Source: Actinobaculum sp. 313 (lineage in GTDB: Bacteria; Actinomycetota; Actinomycetes; Actinomycetales; Actinomycetaceae). From it: 64,000 nucleotides of DNA. Location of the stretch: the NCBI RefSeq assembly GCF_003073475.1, contig NZ_CP029033.1:434001-498000 (forward strand), written 5' to 3'. Numbering within the stretch: position 1 is the first letter of the stretch; each line of letters opens with the position of its first letter. Below, one piece after another: positions 26,490-35,000 of the stretch. The position numbers and the translations under genes are program-made. The notes beneath the pieces were generated by a model that was not told where the DNA came from, made no database searches, and saw only the letters and a list, made by a program, of their open reading frames with translations.

Positions 26490-27429
26490 CTACAGAACTC
26501 CTACTTAGTGCACGGGCGATTTGCCTCCCTACCGCGCGAGCAACCGGTGGTGGAAATGCGTTGCCAATCTGCCGATAAGCGTTGGTTTTCGCTCCCGCGA
26601 ACTCCCAATCATCAGGGAAACCTTGAATTCGAGCCGCCATTCTGGTGGTGAGGTGGGGCATGCCCTGGAATCCCGGGTGAGGGGGATTGTTCCCAATCAG
26701 CCGCCCATCGACCCCCAGTTCTGCCCAGGCCTTTCGCGCGCGGCTTGGTCCCAAGTCTGGTCCGCCGTGTTTCTTTGACCCGCCAACAAGGGTCGGGGCT
26801 ATCCGATTGGCACGCTTTGCCCATTGATCGGCATGCTCCCAGCCATTGGAAGACATAAGATCTACAAGAAGATCTCCGACGTGCCTAGGGGGTGACTGAT
26901 GAGGCTCTGGCCACTCAAAATTTGTGGCGAACTCGCTGTCCAAGGCCACCATAACAGCACGCGGGCGAAGTTGTGAGACTCCATAATGGCAAGCGTTCAA
27001 TAGTCTCCAACGTGGGGTGTACCCAAGGCTGCTCAGACGATCATTAATTCTCTGTCGGTAGTCGTCGAACTTGGGTGTCATGAGTCCGCGAACATTCTCG
27101 AACATTACTGCTTTTGGTTGGATCTGCTCAACGAGTCGCAAGGCTGCCGGGAAGAGGTCACGCTCGTCGCTGGCACCGAGTTGCTTTCCGGCGACGGAAA
27201 ACGGCGGGCAGGGAACACCTCCGGCAACTAAGTCCACGCCCTTATAACGTGCTCCGTCCCACTCGTTCAAGTCATCTTCTACGACGTTCCACTGAGGGCG
27301 ATTCAGCCGTAACGTTGATGACGCCCACGCGTCATACTCAACTAGCGCAACGTGTTCAAAGCCCGCTTGTTCCAACCCTAATGCCTGGCCGCCTGCGCCG
27401 GCACAGAGTTCAACACTTGTGAAATCCAT
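26482..27429 (-). CDS. DNA (cytosine-5-)-methyltransferase of the NgoMIV-like system
   Basis: A 315-residue C5-methyltransferase protecting host DNA. Motifs in order: I (ELCAGAGGQALGLEQAG), IV (GGVPCPPFSVAG with the catalytic Cys), VI (FENVRGLM), VIII (QLRPRAVMV), and X (YRQIGNAFPPPVARAVG). The target-recognition region lies between VIII and X. The ATG at 27429 is preceded by GAGGGGAGGAC. A tandem 19-bp repeat lies in its promoter region. Gene order M then R, with overlap, is typical of type II systems. Confidence 0.92.
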   Translation of the reverse strand: MDFTSVELCAGAGGQALGLEQAGFEHVALVEYDAWASSTLRLNRPQWNVVEDDLNEWDGARYKGVDLVAGGVPCPPFSVAGKQLGASDERDLFPAALRLVEQIQPKAVMFENVRGLMTPKFDDYRQRINDRLSSLGYTPRWRLLNACHYGVSQLRPRAVMVALDSEFATNFEWPEPHQSPPRHVGDLLVDLMSSNGWEHADQWAKRANRIAPTLVGGSKKHGGPDLGPSRARKAWAELGVDGRLIGNNPPHPGFQGMPHLTTRMAARIQGFPDDWEFAGAKTNAYRQIGNAFPPPVARAVGRQIARALSRSSVDV

Positions 27430-27452
27430 GTCCTCCCCTCGACTAGTTCTCC

Positions 27453-27493
27453 ATTCTAATGTCTGAGCGTACGTCTAATGTCTGAGCGTACGT
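27453..27493 (-). promoter_or_regulatory. methyltransferase promoter with 19-bp tandem repeat
   Basis: Reading leftward, TAGAAT (27453-27458) is a good -10 box about 24 bases before the ATG. Immediately upstream are two exact copies of a 19-bp unit (27456-27474 and 27475-27493, ACGTACGCTCAGACATTAG in the leftward sense). These could be paired operator half-sites or a promoter duplication; no controller-protein gene is next to the operon. Confidence 0.5.
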
Positions 27494-27787
27494 CCCACCT
27501 CCGACACGGAATACTCTCCATTCTTTCTTGACGCTGTGCGTCGAACATTCCATGGTGGTGTGCCCTCGGCCGGTCAACTGGGTAAAGAGTGTCGGGCTGA
27601 CTCGGTGTGCGTGAAGTGGCACCTAGGTTGCGGCAGGTAGTCCGCCGGGAGGGCCTACTTCGCGGAAGGCGTCGAGAGTATTCGGCACGCCTTACGCGAC
27701 GGCGGGAAGTCCAGGCCACCCACGACCTGTGGTAGCGTGAAATAACACTGATTGGAAACTGACGGCGGACTTGGAGAGAGACAAATC

Positions 27788-28708
27788 GTGACAGACATGC
27801 CCACTTGGGAAGAGTTCATGACCCCTACGCTCCGGGTCCTCAGCGATGGAGTGACGCGACATGGTCGCGAAATTCGGCCTCTCGTTGCTGCGCAAGCAAA
27901 GTTGACTCGCCGACAAAAGAACATAATGCTGCCTTCTGGTCAGCAGCTGATGTATGAGAATCGTATTGGCTGGGCCCTCTCATTCCTCGCCATTGTCGGT
28001 GCACTGGAACGGCCGAAGCGAGGGAACTACCGCATCACGGACGCTGGCAGACAGGTGTTGAAGCAATTCCCGAGCGGATTTAGCCAACAGGATCTTAAGG
28101 CTCTCGGCGAGGATCCGACGTCTCCGATCCGTGTCTATCAATCTGGGTCGCGCACTCGGCCAGAGGAGAGAACCGCTGATGCACAAGCTGCCTCGATGAC
28201 GCCTCTTGAGCAAGTGCAAAGCGGTATCGAACGCATTCATAGAGATGTGGAGGCTGAGCTCCTTATACGTCTACAGGGCCAAGACCCGGGCTTCTTTGAG
28301 CACGCCGTCGTCGAACTTCTACTCGCCATGGGTTATGGCGGTACTAACGGTGCAGGCAGCGTTACCCCGATCAGCAACGACAACGGGATTGACGGTGTCA
28401 TTGATCAGGACATTCTTGGCCTCAACCGGGTGTATATCCAAGCAAAGCGGTATGGCGATGAGCATCCCGTTGGTCGGCCGGAAGTGCAGGCATTTGTGGG
28501 TGCCCTCAGCGGCAAGGCAGACAGCGGTGTCTTCATTACAACGAGTCGATTCTCGGACGGTGCACGGAACTATGCGGATGCCATTCCCGCGCGGATTATT
28601 CTTGTGGATGGCAAACGCTTGGTGAAACTGATGGTCCGCTATGGGGTTGGTGTTCAGGTACGCGATACGTACCACGTGGTCGAGATCGACGAGGATTTCT
28701 TCGAATGA
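27788..28708 (+). CDS. mrr: Mrr-type restriction endonuclease (type IV)
   Basis: A 306-residue protein with the two Mrr domains. The N-terminal winged-helix domain runs PTWEEFMTPTLRVLSDG...LERPKRGNYRITDAGR. The catalytic domain from about residue 160 carries the PD-(D/E)xK-like core: MGYGGTNGAG, NGIDGVIDQDILGL, and YIQAKRYG (QxK), then SGVFITTSRFS. Mrr enzymes cut DNA carrying foreign methylation. GTG 27788 follows GGAGAGAGAC. Its presence beside two C5-methyltransferases requires that their methyl marks are not its substrate. Divergent from the NgoMIV-like operon; together they form a defence cluster. Confidence 0.88.
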   Translation: MTDMPTWEEFMTPTLRVLSDGVTRHGREIRPLVAAQAKLTRRQKNIMLPSGQQLMYENRIGWALSFLAIVGALERPKRGNYRITDAGRQVLKQFPSGFSQQDLKALGEDPTSPIRVYQSGSRTRPEERTADAQAASMTPLEQVQSGIERIHRDVEAELLIRLQGQDPGFFEHAVVELLLAMGYGGTNGAGSVTPISNDNGIDGVIDQDILGLNRVYIQAKRYGDEHPVGRPEVQAFVGALSGKADSGVFITTSRFSDGARNYADAIPARIILVDGKRLVKLMVRYGVGVQVRDTYHVVEIDEDFFE

Positions 28709-28755
28709 CCGGGCGACATGCCGGGTTGACCGGGCGACATGCTGCGGCAGGCGCC

Positions 28756-29409
28756 TCACTTCACCGGCGTTGCGTACTCGGCCGAAGCATCATTGGCTGC
28801 CAGACTTCCGGCAGGCCTCAACGAGGCGGTTACGATCACGCTGTGCCAGTGTTTTCGCGGTGATGAGAAAGCGGACAGGGTGAGCGGCGGGTCAATGCCC
28901 ACGGTCCGGATTCCCGCATAGGAATGCTCGGCTTCGTGCCCGCTGAAAACGGGCGTCCGCATAGCCATCGGATGCGTGGCGAGTTGCGCGAACGTTGCCT
29001 CGACCGTTGTGAACGGTATGCCTGCGTTTACGGCCAGACCTCTTGAGGCAAGTGCTCCCTCGATAAGGTCGTGCTGAGCTGGGTTCATTCTCCTGTCAGC
29101 CAGTGACACGGGTGATTGTGCGAGCTCTTGAAGGCTCACTGCATTCCGGTTTGCCAGCAGATGTGTGAGGGGCATGGCGGCTACGAGTTCTCCATACCAG
29201 ATGTGTGTTGTTTCGACGGCGTGCGCGCGAACGTGTCCCCGCAGCAGGGCAGCATCGATCTTTGCCTCTTCAACTTGGCGTGTGCGTTCGGCCGGTGTTA
29301 GGGGAAGCGTTCGCAGGGTCACGCCTTCACGCGTGAGACGCTGCAGGATAGCGGGTAGTCGCGGTCCGTAACCTCTGGCGAACGCGCGTCCCGCACCGTG
29401 AGCAGATGC
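28756..29409 (-). pseudogene. LysR-type regulator effector-domain fragment
   Basis: The open stretch encodes the ligand-binding half of a LysR regulator: ARGYGPRLPAILQRLTREG, then LTPAERTRQVEEAKIDAALLRG, a classic LysR segment, and a second lobe with GIRTVGIDPPLTL. The helix-turn-helix domain of about 90 residues is missing, and there is no space for it before the next gene. The frame opens after a TGA at 29410-29412; the GTG at 29322 lies inside the domain. It is therefore a remnant, fused at its 5' side to another gene fragment. Confidence 0.6.
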
Positions 29410-29480
29410 TCATGCCTAAGAATGACGGCGCAGGTGCGGAGGCTGAATCGTCCGTTCGTGCTGGAGGAGGACGGGTCCAT
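29370..29480 (-). pseudogene. possible NUDIX hydrolase N-terminal fragment
   Basis: From ATG 29480 leftward the frame reads MDPSSSSTNGRF, then TCAVILRHEHLLTVRDARSP, which resembles the first strand of a NUDIX hydrolase. The similarity ends before the NUDIX box, where the LysR remnant begins in another frame. It looks like the other side of a deletion junction. Short and tentative. Confidence 0.3.
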
Positions 29481-29612
29481 CACCTTGCGAGTCTACTGCG
29501 CTGCGGTCCTTACTGCTTGCCCTGTGCACTGCAATAACCGACGATGCCGGAGATCGCAAGGACAACGACGAGCCCCGGCACACTCGCGTAACGCAACCGC
29601 AAACAGAGGCGG

Positions 29613-30041
29613 TCAGAAAACGTATCCTGAAACCTCGTTGATGCGGTTGACCATGAACACGCAGCACACCAATGCCGCTAGCGCGAGGAGTCCCCAGAGG
29701 ATGGCGGCGCTGCGACTCGGCCTGCGTATATGAAAACCGCCTGCAACGGTGGCGCCGATACCCAGCACGCCCGTTGTGACGGCCATTTGGATCAGTTCCG
29801 GATAATGAAGATGCCTCGGAACATACTGCGGGGCTCCGCCGGGTTTCAGGGGCGGACGCACGTAGGACGTATACGCGTTCGCCACTGCGCTTGAACACGC
29901 GAGGAAGATGCCAATCGCGAAGAGGGCCACCGCCGAAATGAGCAGGGTGCGTTTTTTCTTGCTTGGTGTAGCTGCATGCTGAGCAGTTTCCGTTGCACTG
30001 TCTGAGGTTATCTGGGTAGATACTGGTTTTTCGGCGAGCAT
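29613..30041 (-). CDS. small membrane protein, paralogue of 30160-30647
   Basis: 142 residues: a polar N-terminus of about 30 residues, then three hydrophobic segments (about 32-55, 82-103 and 110-130). The motif HYPELIQMAVTTGVLGIGATVAGG and the end LALAALVCCVFMV recur in the neighbouring gene as YYPELIRLAWLTGIVGAGSAVVG and LILAALICCAV, so the two are diverged tandem duplicates. Function unknown. Confidence 0.6.
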   Translation of the reverse strand: MLAEKPVSTQITSDSATETAQHAATPSKKKRTLLISAVALFAIGIFLACSSAVANAYTSYVRPPLKPGGAPQYVPRHLHYPELIQMAVTTGVLGIGATVAGGFHIRRPSRSAAILWGLLALAALVCCVFMVNRINEVSGYVF

Positions 30042-30159
30042 GGCATTATGTTAGCGTTTCAGAATGCGGTGTGCAATGCGGCAGCTCTTGCCGCACCTTG
30101 GCTCCCGGTACTGACCTATATCCAGCGCTGAGTTGATCGGTGAAAAGAGCAACGCAGGG

Positions 30160-30647
30160 TCAATAGACTAGCGTCGAAACGTCGTACGAGTGCCGGGCGG
30201 TGACCGCACAACAGATAAGTGCGGCGAGAATGAGGAGTCCCCATGCCAGGCCGGTTGCCACGGATCGCTTTCGTAGGTGAATGATGCCGACGACGGCGGA
30301 GCCAGCTCCAACGATTCCGGTAAGCCAGGCCAGTCGAATCAGTTCCGGATAGTACGCCGTGTGGTCACAAAGTTGGAAATCCTCGGTACCGCACGGGGTC
30401 ACATACCCAACCCTCGACTGGGCAACCGCCCCATGCACACGATGGCGGTGGCGAAAATAGACCCGGCAAGTGCAAAAAGACGCCACGCAAAGGCTGGTGC
30501 TCCCCATGCTGGCCGCATGTTGCTGCGAGGCGCGCGCGGTTGTTCTGCACTCGGTCCGGGCGCAGACGTTTGCGGGGTGTGTTCATTCACCGTATGTGCG
30601 TTCGCGTTTGTTGCTGGCTGATCGCCGGGCGTTTCTCCAGTGAGCAT
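30160..30647 (-). pseudogene. small membrane protein, frameshifted at a G tract
   Basis: The N-terminal frame from ATG 30647 (MLTGETPGDQPATNANAHTV...) includes one hydrophobic segment and then breaks. The rest, with YYPELIRLAWLTGIVGAGSAVVG and a final hydrophobic segment, lies in another frame ending at 30160. Adding one base to the C tract at 30429-30432 (a G tract in the coding sense) yields a continuous 162-residue protein aligned along its length with the paralogue at 29613-30041. Same lesion class as five other genes in the window. Confidence 0.65.
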
Positions 30648-30699
30648 AGGTTCAGCATACCGTTACGCTGCTGCGGTTCGTTGCCCAGCAGCACTTGTG

Positions 30700-30705
30700 G
30701 ATAAT
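30700..30705 (+). promoter_or_regulatory. -10 box giving a leaderless M50 peptidase transcript
   Basis: GATAAT, extended upstream by TGTG, ends 6 bases before the ATG at 30712, so transcription should begin at or next to the start codon. There is no ribosome-binding site, which fits leaderless translation. Confidence 0.5.
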
Positions 30706-30711
30706 GAACCC

Positions 30712-31425
30712 ATGGACCAGATCTGGTATGACATCGCGGGCAGACTGCAGGACAGCGTGCATGCGGGCGCGGCACCTTCGCTTATCGCCGCAGGCATCGG
30801 CGTCGGCGTGGCGTTGACAGCCGTCGTCGTCCCGCAGATCTGGAAGGTGTTCCGCGTCGTTGTCACCCTTGTGCACGAGCTCGGACACGCCGCAGTCGGC
30901 GTGATAACTGGACGCAAGTTCGCCGGATTCACGGTGGAGCCAGATATGTCTGGCGCGACCGCCACCAGGGGTCCGAGCCGGGGTCCGGGACTGGTGCTCA
31001 CCACACTGGCGGGGTATCCGATGCCGGCACTAATCGGCGCGCTGCTGTTCTGGCTGGCTTCAACGGGACGTGCTCGCCCTACTCTGTTGGGAATTGCCCT
31101 CGTTATCGCACTGGTGCTATTTCGTGCTCGCTCGGTATATACTCTCGCGATCCTATTGTTTGTACTTGCCACCGATATAGCGCTGTGGTGGTGGGGAGAA
31201 CCGGAGGCTGCCGGAGGGGTGGTACTTGGCCTTGGCCTCTTCCTTCTGGTTGGGGCGTGGCGGCAGTTCTGCAACGTACTTTTCCACGGAGATAACTCAC
31301 AAGATCCGGGTGCACTGGCCGCGCGCACGCGCGTTCCCGCCTTCGTTTGGAATCTCATCATCGGGCTGTTGCTCGTCCTCGCCACGGACTGGGCCGTTCA
31401 CAGTTTCTTGTGGGCGTATACGTGA
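30712..31425 (+). CDS. M50 family (site-2-protease-like) membrane metallopeptidase
   Basis: A 237-residue polytopic membrane protein. The zinc motif is VVTLVHELGHAAVGVITGRK (HExxH at about residues 61-65) at the end of the second hydrophobic segment. A region ending in LAGYPMPALIGALLFWL and a further four or five membrane segments follow. M50B-like peptidases of this short actinobacterial type are mostly uncharacterised; the family includes intramembrane cleavage enzymes. No PDZ domain is present. ATG 30712 matches the leaderless promoter; earlier in-frame starts would add a non-hydrophobic extension. Confidence 0.75.
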   Translation: MDQIWYDIAGRLQDSVHAGAAPSLIAAGIGVGVALTAVVVPQIWKVFRVVVTLVHELGHAAVGVITGRKFAGFTVEPDMSGATATRGPSRGPGLVLTTLAGYPMPALIGALLFWLASTGRARPTLLGIALVIALVLFRARSVYTLAILLFVLATDIALWWWGEPEAAGGVVLGLGLFLLVGAWRQFCNVLFHGDNSQDPGALAARTRVPAFVWNLIIGLLLVLATDWAVHSFLWAYT

Positions 31426-31581
31426 GCATTTTGTGCATGGGTACGAGTGCGCTACATGCGAAAACAAACAGCCGTGCCAAGAGCACACCCCCTCTTGGTG
31501 CGAGGTGGGTGCCGGTCAGTCATTGCCATCGCAAGCCTCCGATTCCTCCTGGAGGGTCCTGCCCGTACCGATCAATCCACC

Positions 31582-32334
31582 CTAATTCACTGGTCCTGCG
31601 CGCTGCGAGTCGACGACGGCGTCGAGCTTGCCATTCAACTCCGCGATCTGCTGCTGTAGCTCAGCGATCAACTGGCGTGTAGTCTCTTCTTCCTCCTCGG
31701 ACTCCTCGGAAACCGAGCTGATGATCCACGATGCCAACGTTGCCGAAATAACGCCAATAAGCGCGATCCCGCCGGTCATAAGCAGCACGGCGACGAGTTG
31801 CCCGGATGGCGTAACCGGTGACACGTCCCCGTAACCGACCGTCGTAATGGTAACCAGCGCCCACCATACTGCGCGCGGGAAGGTGGTGATGGTCGCGTCG
31901 GGAGCGTCACGTTCCGCATTAAGGGCCGCGAGGGAACCGACGAGCGTGATAAGCACGACGCCCCCGGTGGCATATATGCTGATCCGCCCACGAAGTGCGG
32001 CGCCAGCGGTGCGTTGCAGCGTTCCGATGAGGGTGAGGACTCGCAGGAGTCGCAGAGGACGGAAGAAGGGGAGGACGACGATCGCTAGGTCGAATAGGTG
32101 GTGGACAAACCAATGACCACGCTGCGGCGCAAGGGCCAAACGTATGACATAGTCGATAACGAACACCACCCAGATGACGTTCATGGTGGCTTCGGCGGCG
32201 GTGCGAGCAGAACCCTGCAGGTCGGCTATGATCTCCCACGCGTATGCGCCGAGGAAAATGAGAGAGACGATAGCCAGGGGCCACTCGGTTATATGTTCCC
32301 AGCGTGCGAGCCGCGACTGTGGGTACTCATTCAC
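31582..32334 (-). CDS. voltage-gated-like potassium channel
   Basis: A 250-residue ion channel subunit with the six-segment layout. S1-S4 (about residues 18-115) include an Arg-rich S4-like FFRPLRLLRVLTLIGTLQR. The pore helix and selectivity filter read WALVTITTVGYGDVSP, giving the K+ signature TVGYGD, followed by S6. The C-terminus is an acidic coiled coil (EESEEEEETTRQLIAELQQQ...), probably driving tetramer assembly; no RCK domain is present. Located in the cytoplasmic membrane; selective for K+ by motif. Confidence 0.88.
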   Translation of the reverse strand: MNEYPQSRLARWEHITEWPLAIVSLIFLGAYAWEIIADLQGSARTAAEATMNVIWVVFVIDYVIRLALAPQRGHWFVHHLFDLAIVVLPFFRPLRLLRVLTLIGTLQRTAGAALRGRISIYATGGVVLITLVGSLAALNAERDAPDATITTFPRAVWWALVTITTVGYGDVSPVTPSGQLVAVLLMTGGIALIGVISATLASWIISSVSEESEEEEETTRQLIAELQQQIAELNGKLDAVVDSQRAGPVN

Positions 32335-32429
32335 CTTTGCATCCTAACGCCCAGCAGTTGTGTGTAGTTCGTAGTTGTGAGGAACTCGGCCTGTCACCAT
32401 GCGGCCTGCCACCATGGGTGACAACACCC

Positions 32430-32710
32430 GGATCATCAAACGACAGGGGCAAGGCATCATGCCCACAGCGGCTGGCCCAGCCACCGGCACTCCTTCACCG
32501 GCGACCACAAACACGGTAACGGACGACCGCATTCCTTCGACCCGACCGCCTACAAGGATCTCAACACGGTCCAGCGCTGCTTCGGCCAGCTCAAACAGAA
32601 CCTGGCCATGGTCACCAGATACGGCAAACTCGCCGTCCGCTACCAACCACCACTCATATCGTCAGCATCGACCACTGGCTCAAACGATTTGCATATCACA
32701 ACCTAGAGCC
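32430..32710 (+). mobile_element. IS5-type transposase remnant, 3' part
   Basis: The frame around 32500-32650 reads GNGRPHSFDPTAYKDLNTVQ, RCFGQLKQNLAMVTRYGKL, the characteristic C-terminal region of IS5/IS427-group transposases. After a frame change it ends IDHWLKRFAYHNL. No N-terminal part or inverted repeat is present on this side. It directly precedes the second restriction-modification locus. Confidence 0.6.
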
Positions 32711-32799
32711 AGTTCATCGACGGCGTCTTAGTTCGTGATGAACCCAGAGATCGCTCTCCTCCCCAGCGAGCGACCCTAGCATCGCGATCGATAATAGGC

Positions 32800-32805
32800 T
32801 AAAAT
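32800..32805 (+). promoter_or_regulatory. -10 box upstream of the second methyltransferase
   Basis: TAAAAT ends 8 bases before the GTG at 32814, and there is no ribosome-binding site, suggesting a leaderless message. No clear -35 was identified. Confidence 0.35.
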
Positions 32806-32813
32806 CGACAGCC

Positions 32814-34033
32814 GTGGTGATCGATTTTCGCCGCCCGTTGGCGGTAGACCTCTTCGCTGGGGCTGGCGGCTTGTCCCTCGGTCTCGAGCAGGCCGGCTAC
32901 GAAATCGCCGCCGCCGTGGAGTACGACCCCATTCACGCGGCGATCCACGACTTTAACTTCCCCTATGGCAAAACCTTCTGTGCCGACGTATCTAAGATCT
33001 CGGGCGACCAGATACGCGGGGAGTCTTTAATCGGCAACCGTGAGATCCACCTCGTCGCCGGGGTCCGCCCTGCCAGGGCATCTCGATGATAGGACGCCGC
33101 GCACTCGACGACCCCCGAAACGCCCTGTTGAAGGAATACGTTAGGGTCACTCTGGAGCTCGATCCGCGGTACTTCATCATGGAGAACGTCTCCGGTCTCA
33201 TGGTGGGCAAACATCGGCAGCTTCTCGACGAGGTCATCGAGATGGTCAACGCAAGCGGTCGCTACCGCGTCGTGGAGCCGGTTCGCGTCCTCCAGGCGGC
33301 GGACTACGGCGCACCGCAGTCCCGTCGGCGCATGATCCTCATGGGTGCCCGAAGTGACGTGGCCTTGCCGGAGTACCCCAAAGCCATGTTTACGCCACGC
33401 ACGATCAAGGGCGCGATCCCGACCAAGTTCACGCTCCCGCTCGGACCGAGTGTATTCGATGCGCTTGGGGATCTTCCGGACGCCGACGACTACCCCAAGC
33501 TCCTGAGCGACGACTCAGTGAGACCTGTGACCTATGGCCCTCCGAGCGCTTACGCGGCCAAGCTCCGCGGATTTATGCCTGACGTCCGCGATTTCTCCCG
33601 TCCTCGGCCAACGGACCCCGATTCCCTCACATCCTCTACTCGTACCGTCCATACGGACGTATCGATCAGCCGCTTTGACGCCACTCCGCCCGGGACGACA
33701 GAGCCCGTGAGCCGCTTCCTGCGGCTACACCCCGACGGTCTCTGTAACACCCTGCGCGCTGGGACGAACTCCGACCGTGGTGCCTTCACGGCTGCGCGGC
33801 CCATCCACCCGACTCTCCCTCGCGTCATCACCGTGCGCGAGGCGGCCCGCCTTCAAGGCTTCCCGGACTGGTTCCGCTTCCACGCGACAAAGTGGAACGG
33901 CTTCCGTGAGATTGGCAACTCGGTTCCTCCCGCTCTCGGCCGGGCTGTCGGAGCAGCCGTCCTCAGTGCTGATGGCGTCAAACCACGACGGGGGCGTCCG
34001 ACGCCCTTGGGGATCCTGCGGTGCTCAAGATGA
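32814..34033 (+). pseudogene. DNA (cytosine-5-)-methyltransferase, frameshifted in motif IV
   Basis: Repaired length 406 residues. Motif I (DLFAGAGGLSLGLEQAGYE) is in the first frame, which ends at 33089. The second frame carries MENVSGLM (VI), APQSRRRMILMG (VIII) and FREIGNSVPPALGRAVG (X). At the junction GCC-GGG-GTC-CGC should read GCC-GGG-GGT-CCG-CCC-TGC, giving the motif IV sequence AGGPPCQGIS with the catalytic Cys. Exactly one G is missing from the tract at 33060-33063. The partner endonuclease gene is intact, which would be lethal without a working methylase, so this is a strong case for a sequence error rather than a real mutation. Confidence 0.85.
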
Positions 34034-34103
34034 CCTCTGGTGGCGCGCACGCGCACTTCGGCTTGACTGAGCGTGTCATTGCGCAACGTGATCGGAAGGC
34101 TGA

Positions 34104-35000
34104 GTGAACATGGATGAGACGGCGATGAACCTGGGTGCAGTCGGCAGCAAGGACACATCCAAGGCCAATCGGTACCAGCAGCTGATCGAGTGGGTCTTCC
34201 AGCGCCACTACGTGGCTGGGGACACTGCAGTCTACTGGGAGCGCCCCGAGCTAGTCGAGGGCGCGAGAGAACTCGGCATCGCCTTGCCCCGAAACCTCGG
34301 AGACGTGGTATACGCCATACGTTACCGCATACCGCTGCCCCAAAGTGTAGTCGAGACGGCCCCTGCGGGCACCGAGTGGATCATCCGCGGCAACGGGCGA
34401 GCAAAGTACGTATTCAACCTCATTCCTGCCCAGGTCCGCATCCGCCCTGACATGGCGCTGACAGTGATCAAGATCCCCAACAGTACGCCCGAGATCATCG
34501 CTGCGACCGCCCTGGGCGACGAGCAGGCTCTGCTAGCGCTATTGCGCTACAACCGACTTGTCGACATTTTCCTGGGGGTCACGGCCTACTCGCTCCAGAA
34601 CCACCTGCGCACCACCACGCGCAAGATTGGCCAGGTCGAGATCGACGAGGTCTACGTGGCCGTCGACCAACACGGCCGCCAGTTTGTAGTCCCGGTCCAG
34701 GCCAAGGGTGGCAACGACGAGATCGGCATCACGCAGACGGAACAGGACCTCGCCGTCTGCGCTGATAAGTGGCCCGACATGATCTGTCGGCCGGTGTCTG
34801 CGCAGTTCGTTGCTGACGGGCGCATCGCGCTGTTCGAGCTCGCGCTTCAAGATGAGCAGATTCGTGTACGGCGTCAGGCGCACTACAAGCTCGTGCCTGC
34901 GGCCGAAGTCACGAAGAGGGACCTCGACCTGTACGCCTTGGCGAGCGACGAGGGTACCGTGAACGCGGTGGGCGTTGAGTCCCCACCATCGGAGGACTAG
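34104..35000 (+). CDS. putative type II restriction endonuclease paired with the methyltransferase
   Basis: A 298-residue soluble protein 70 bp after the methyltransferase. It carries a PD-(D/E)xK-like core: QVEIDEVYVAVDQHGRQFVVPVQAKGG (an acidic residue, then VQAK), with NDEIGITQTEQDL following. This arrangement and the position next to a C5-methyltransferase point to the restriction subunit, though I do not recognise a named enzyme and cannot give the site. GTG 34104 has GGAAGG upstream; ATG 34110 is an alternative. Frame and length look intact. Confidence 0.6.
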   Translation: MNMDETAMNLGAVGSKDTSKANRYQQLIEWVFQRHYVAGDTAVYWERPELVEGARELGIALPRNLGDVVYAIRYRIPLPQSVVETAPAGTEWIIRGNGRAKYVFNLIPAQVRIRPDMALTVIKIPNSTPEIIAATALGDEQALLALLRYNRLVDIFLGVTAYSLQNHLRTTTRKIGQVEIDEVYVAVDQHGRQFVVPVQAKGGNDEIGITQTEQDLAVCADKWPDMICRPVSAQFVADGRIALFELALQDEQIRVRRQAHYKLVPAAEVTKRDLDLYALASDEGTVNAVGVESPPSED

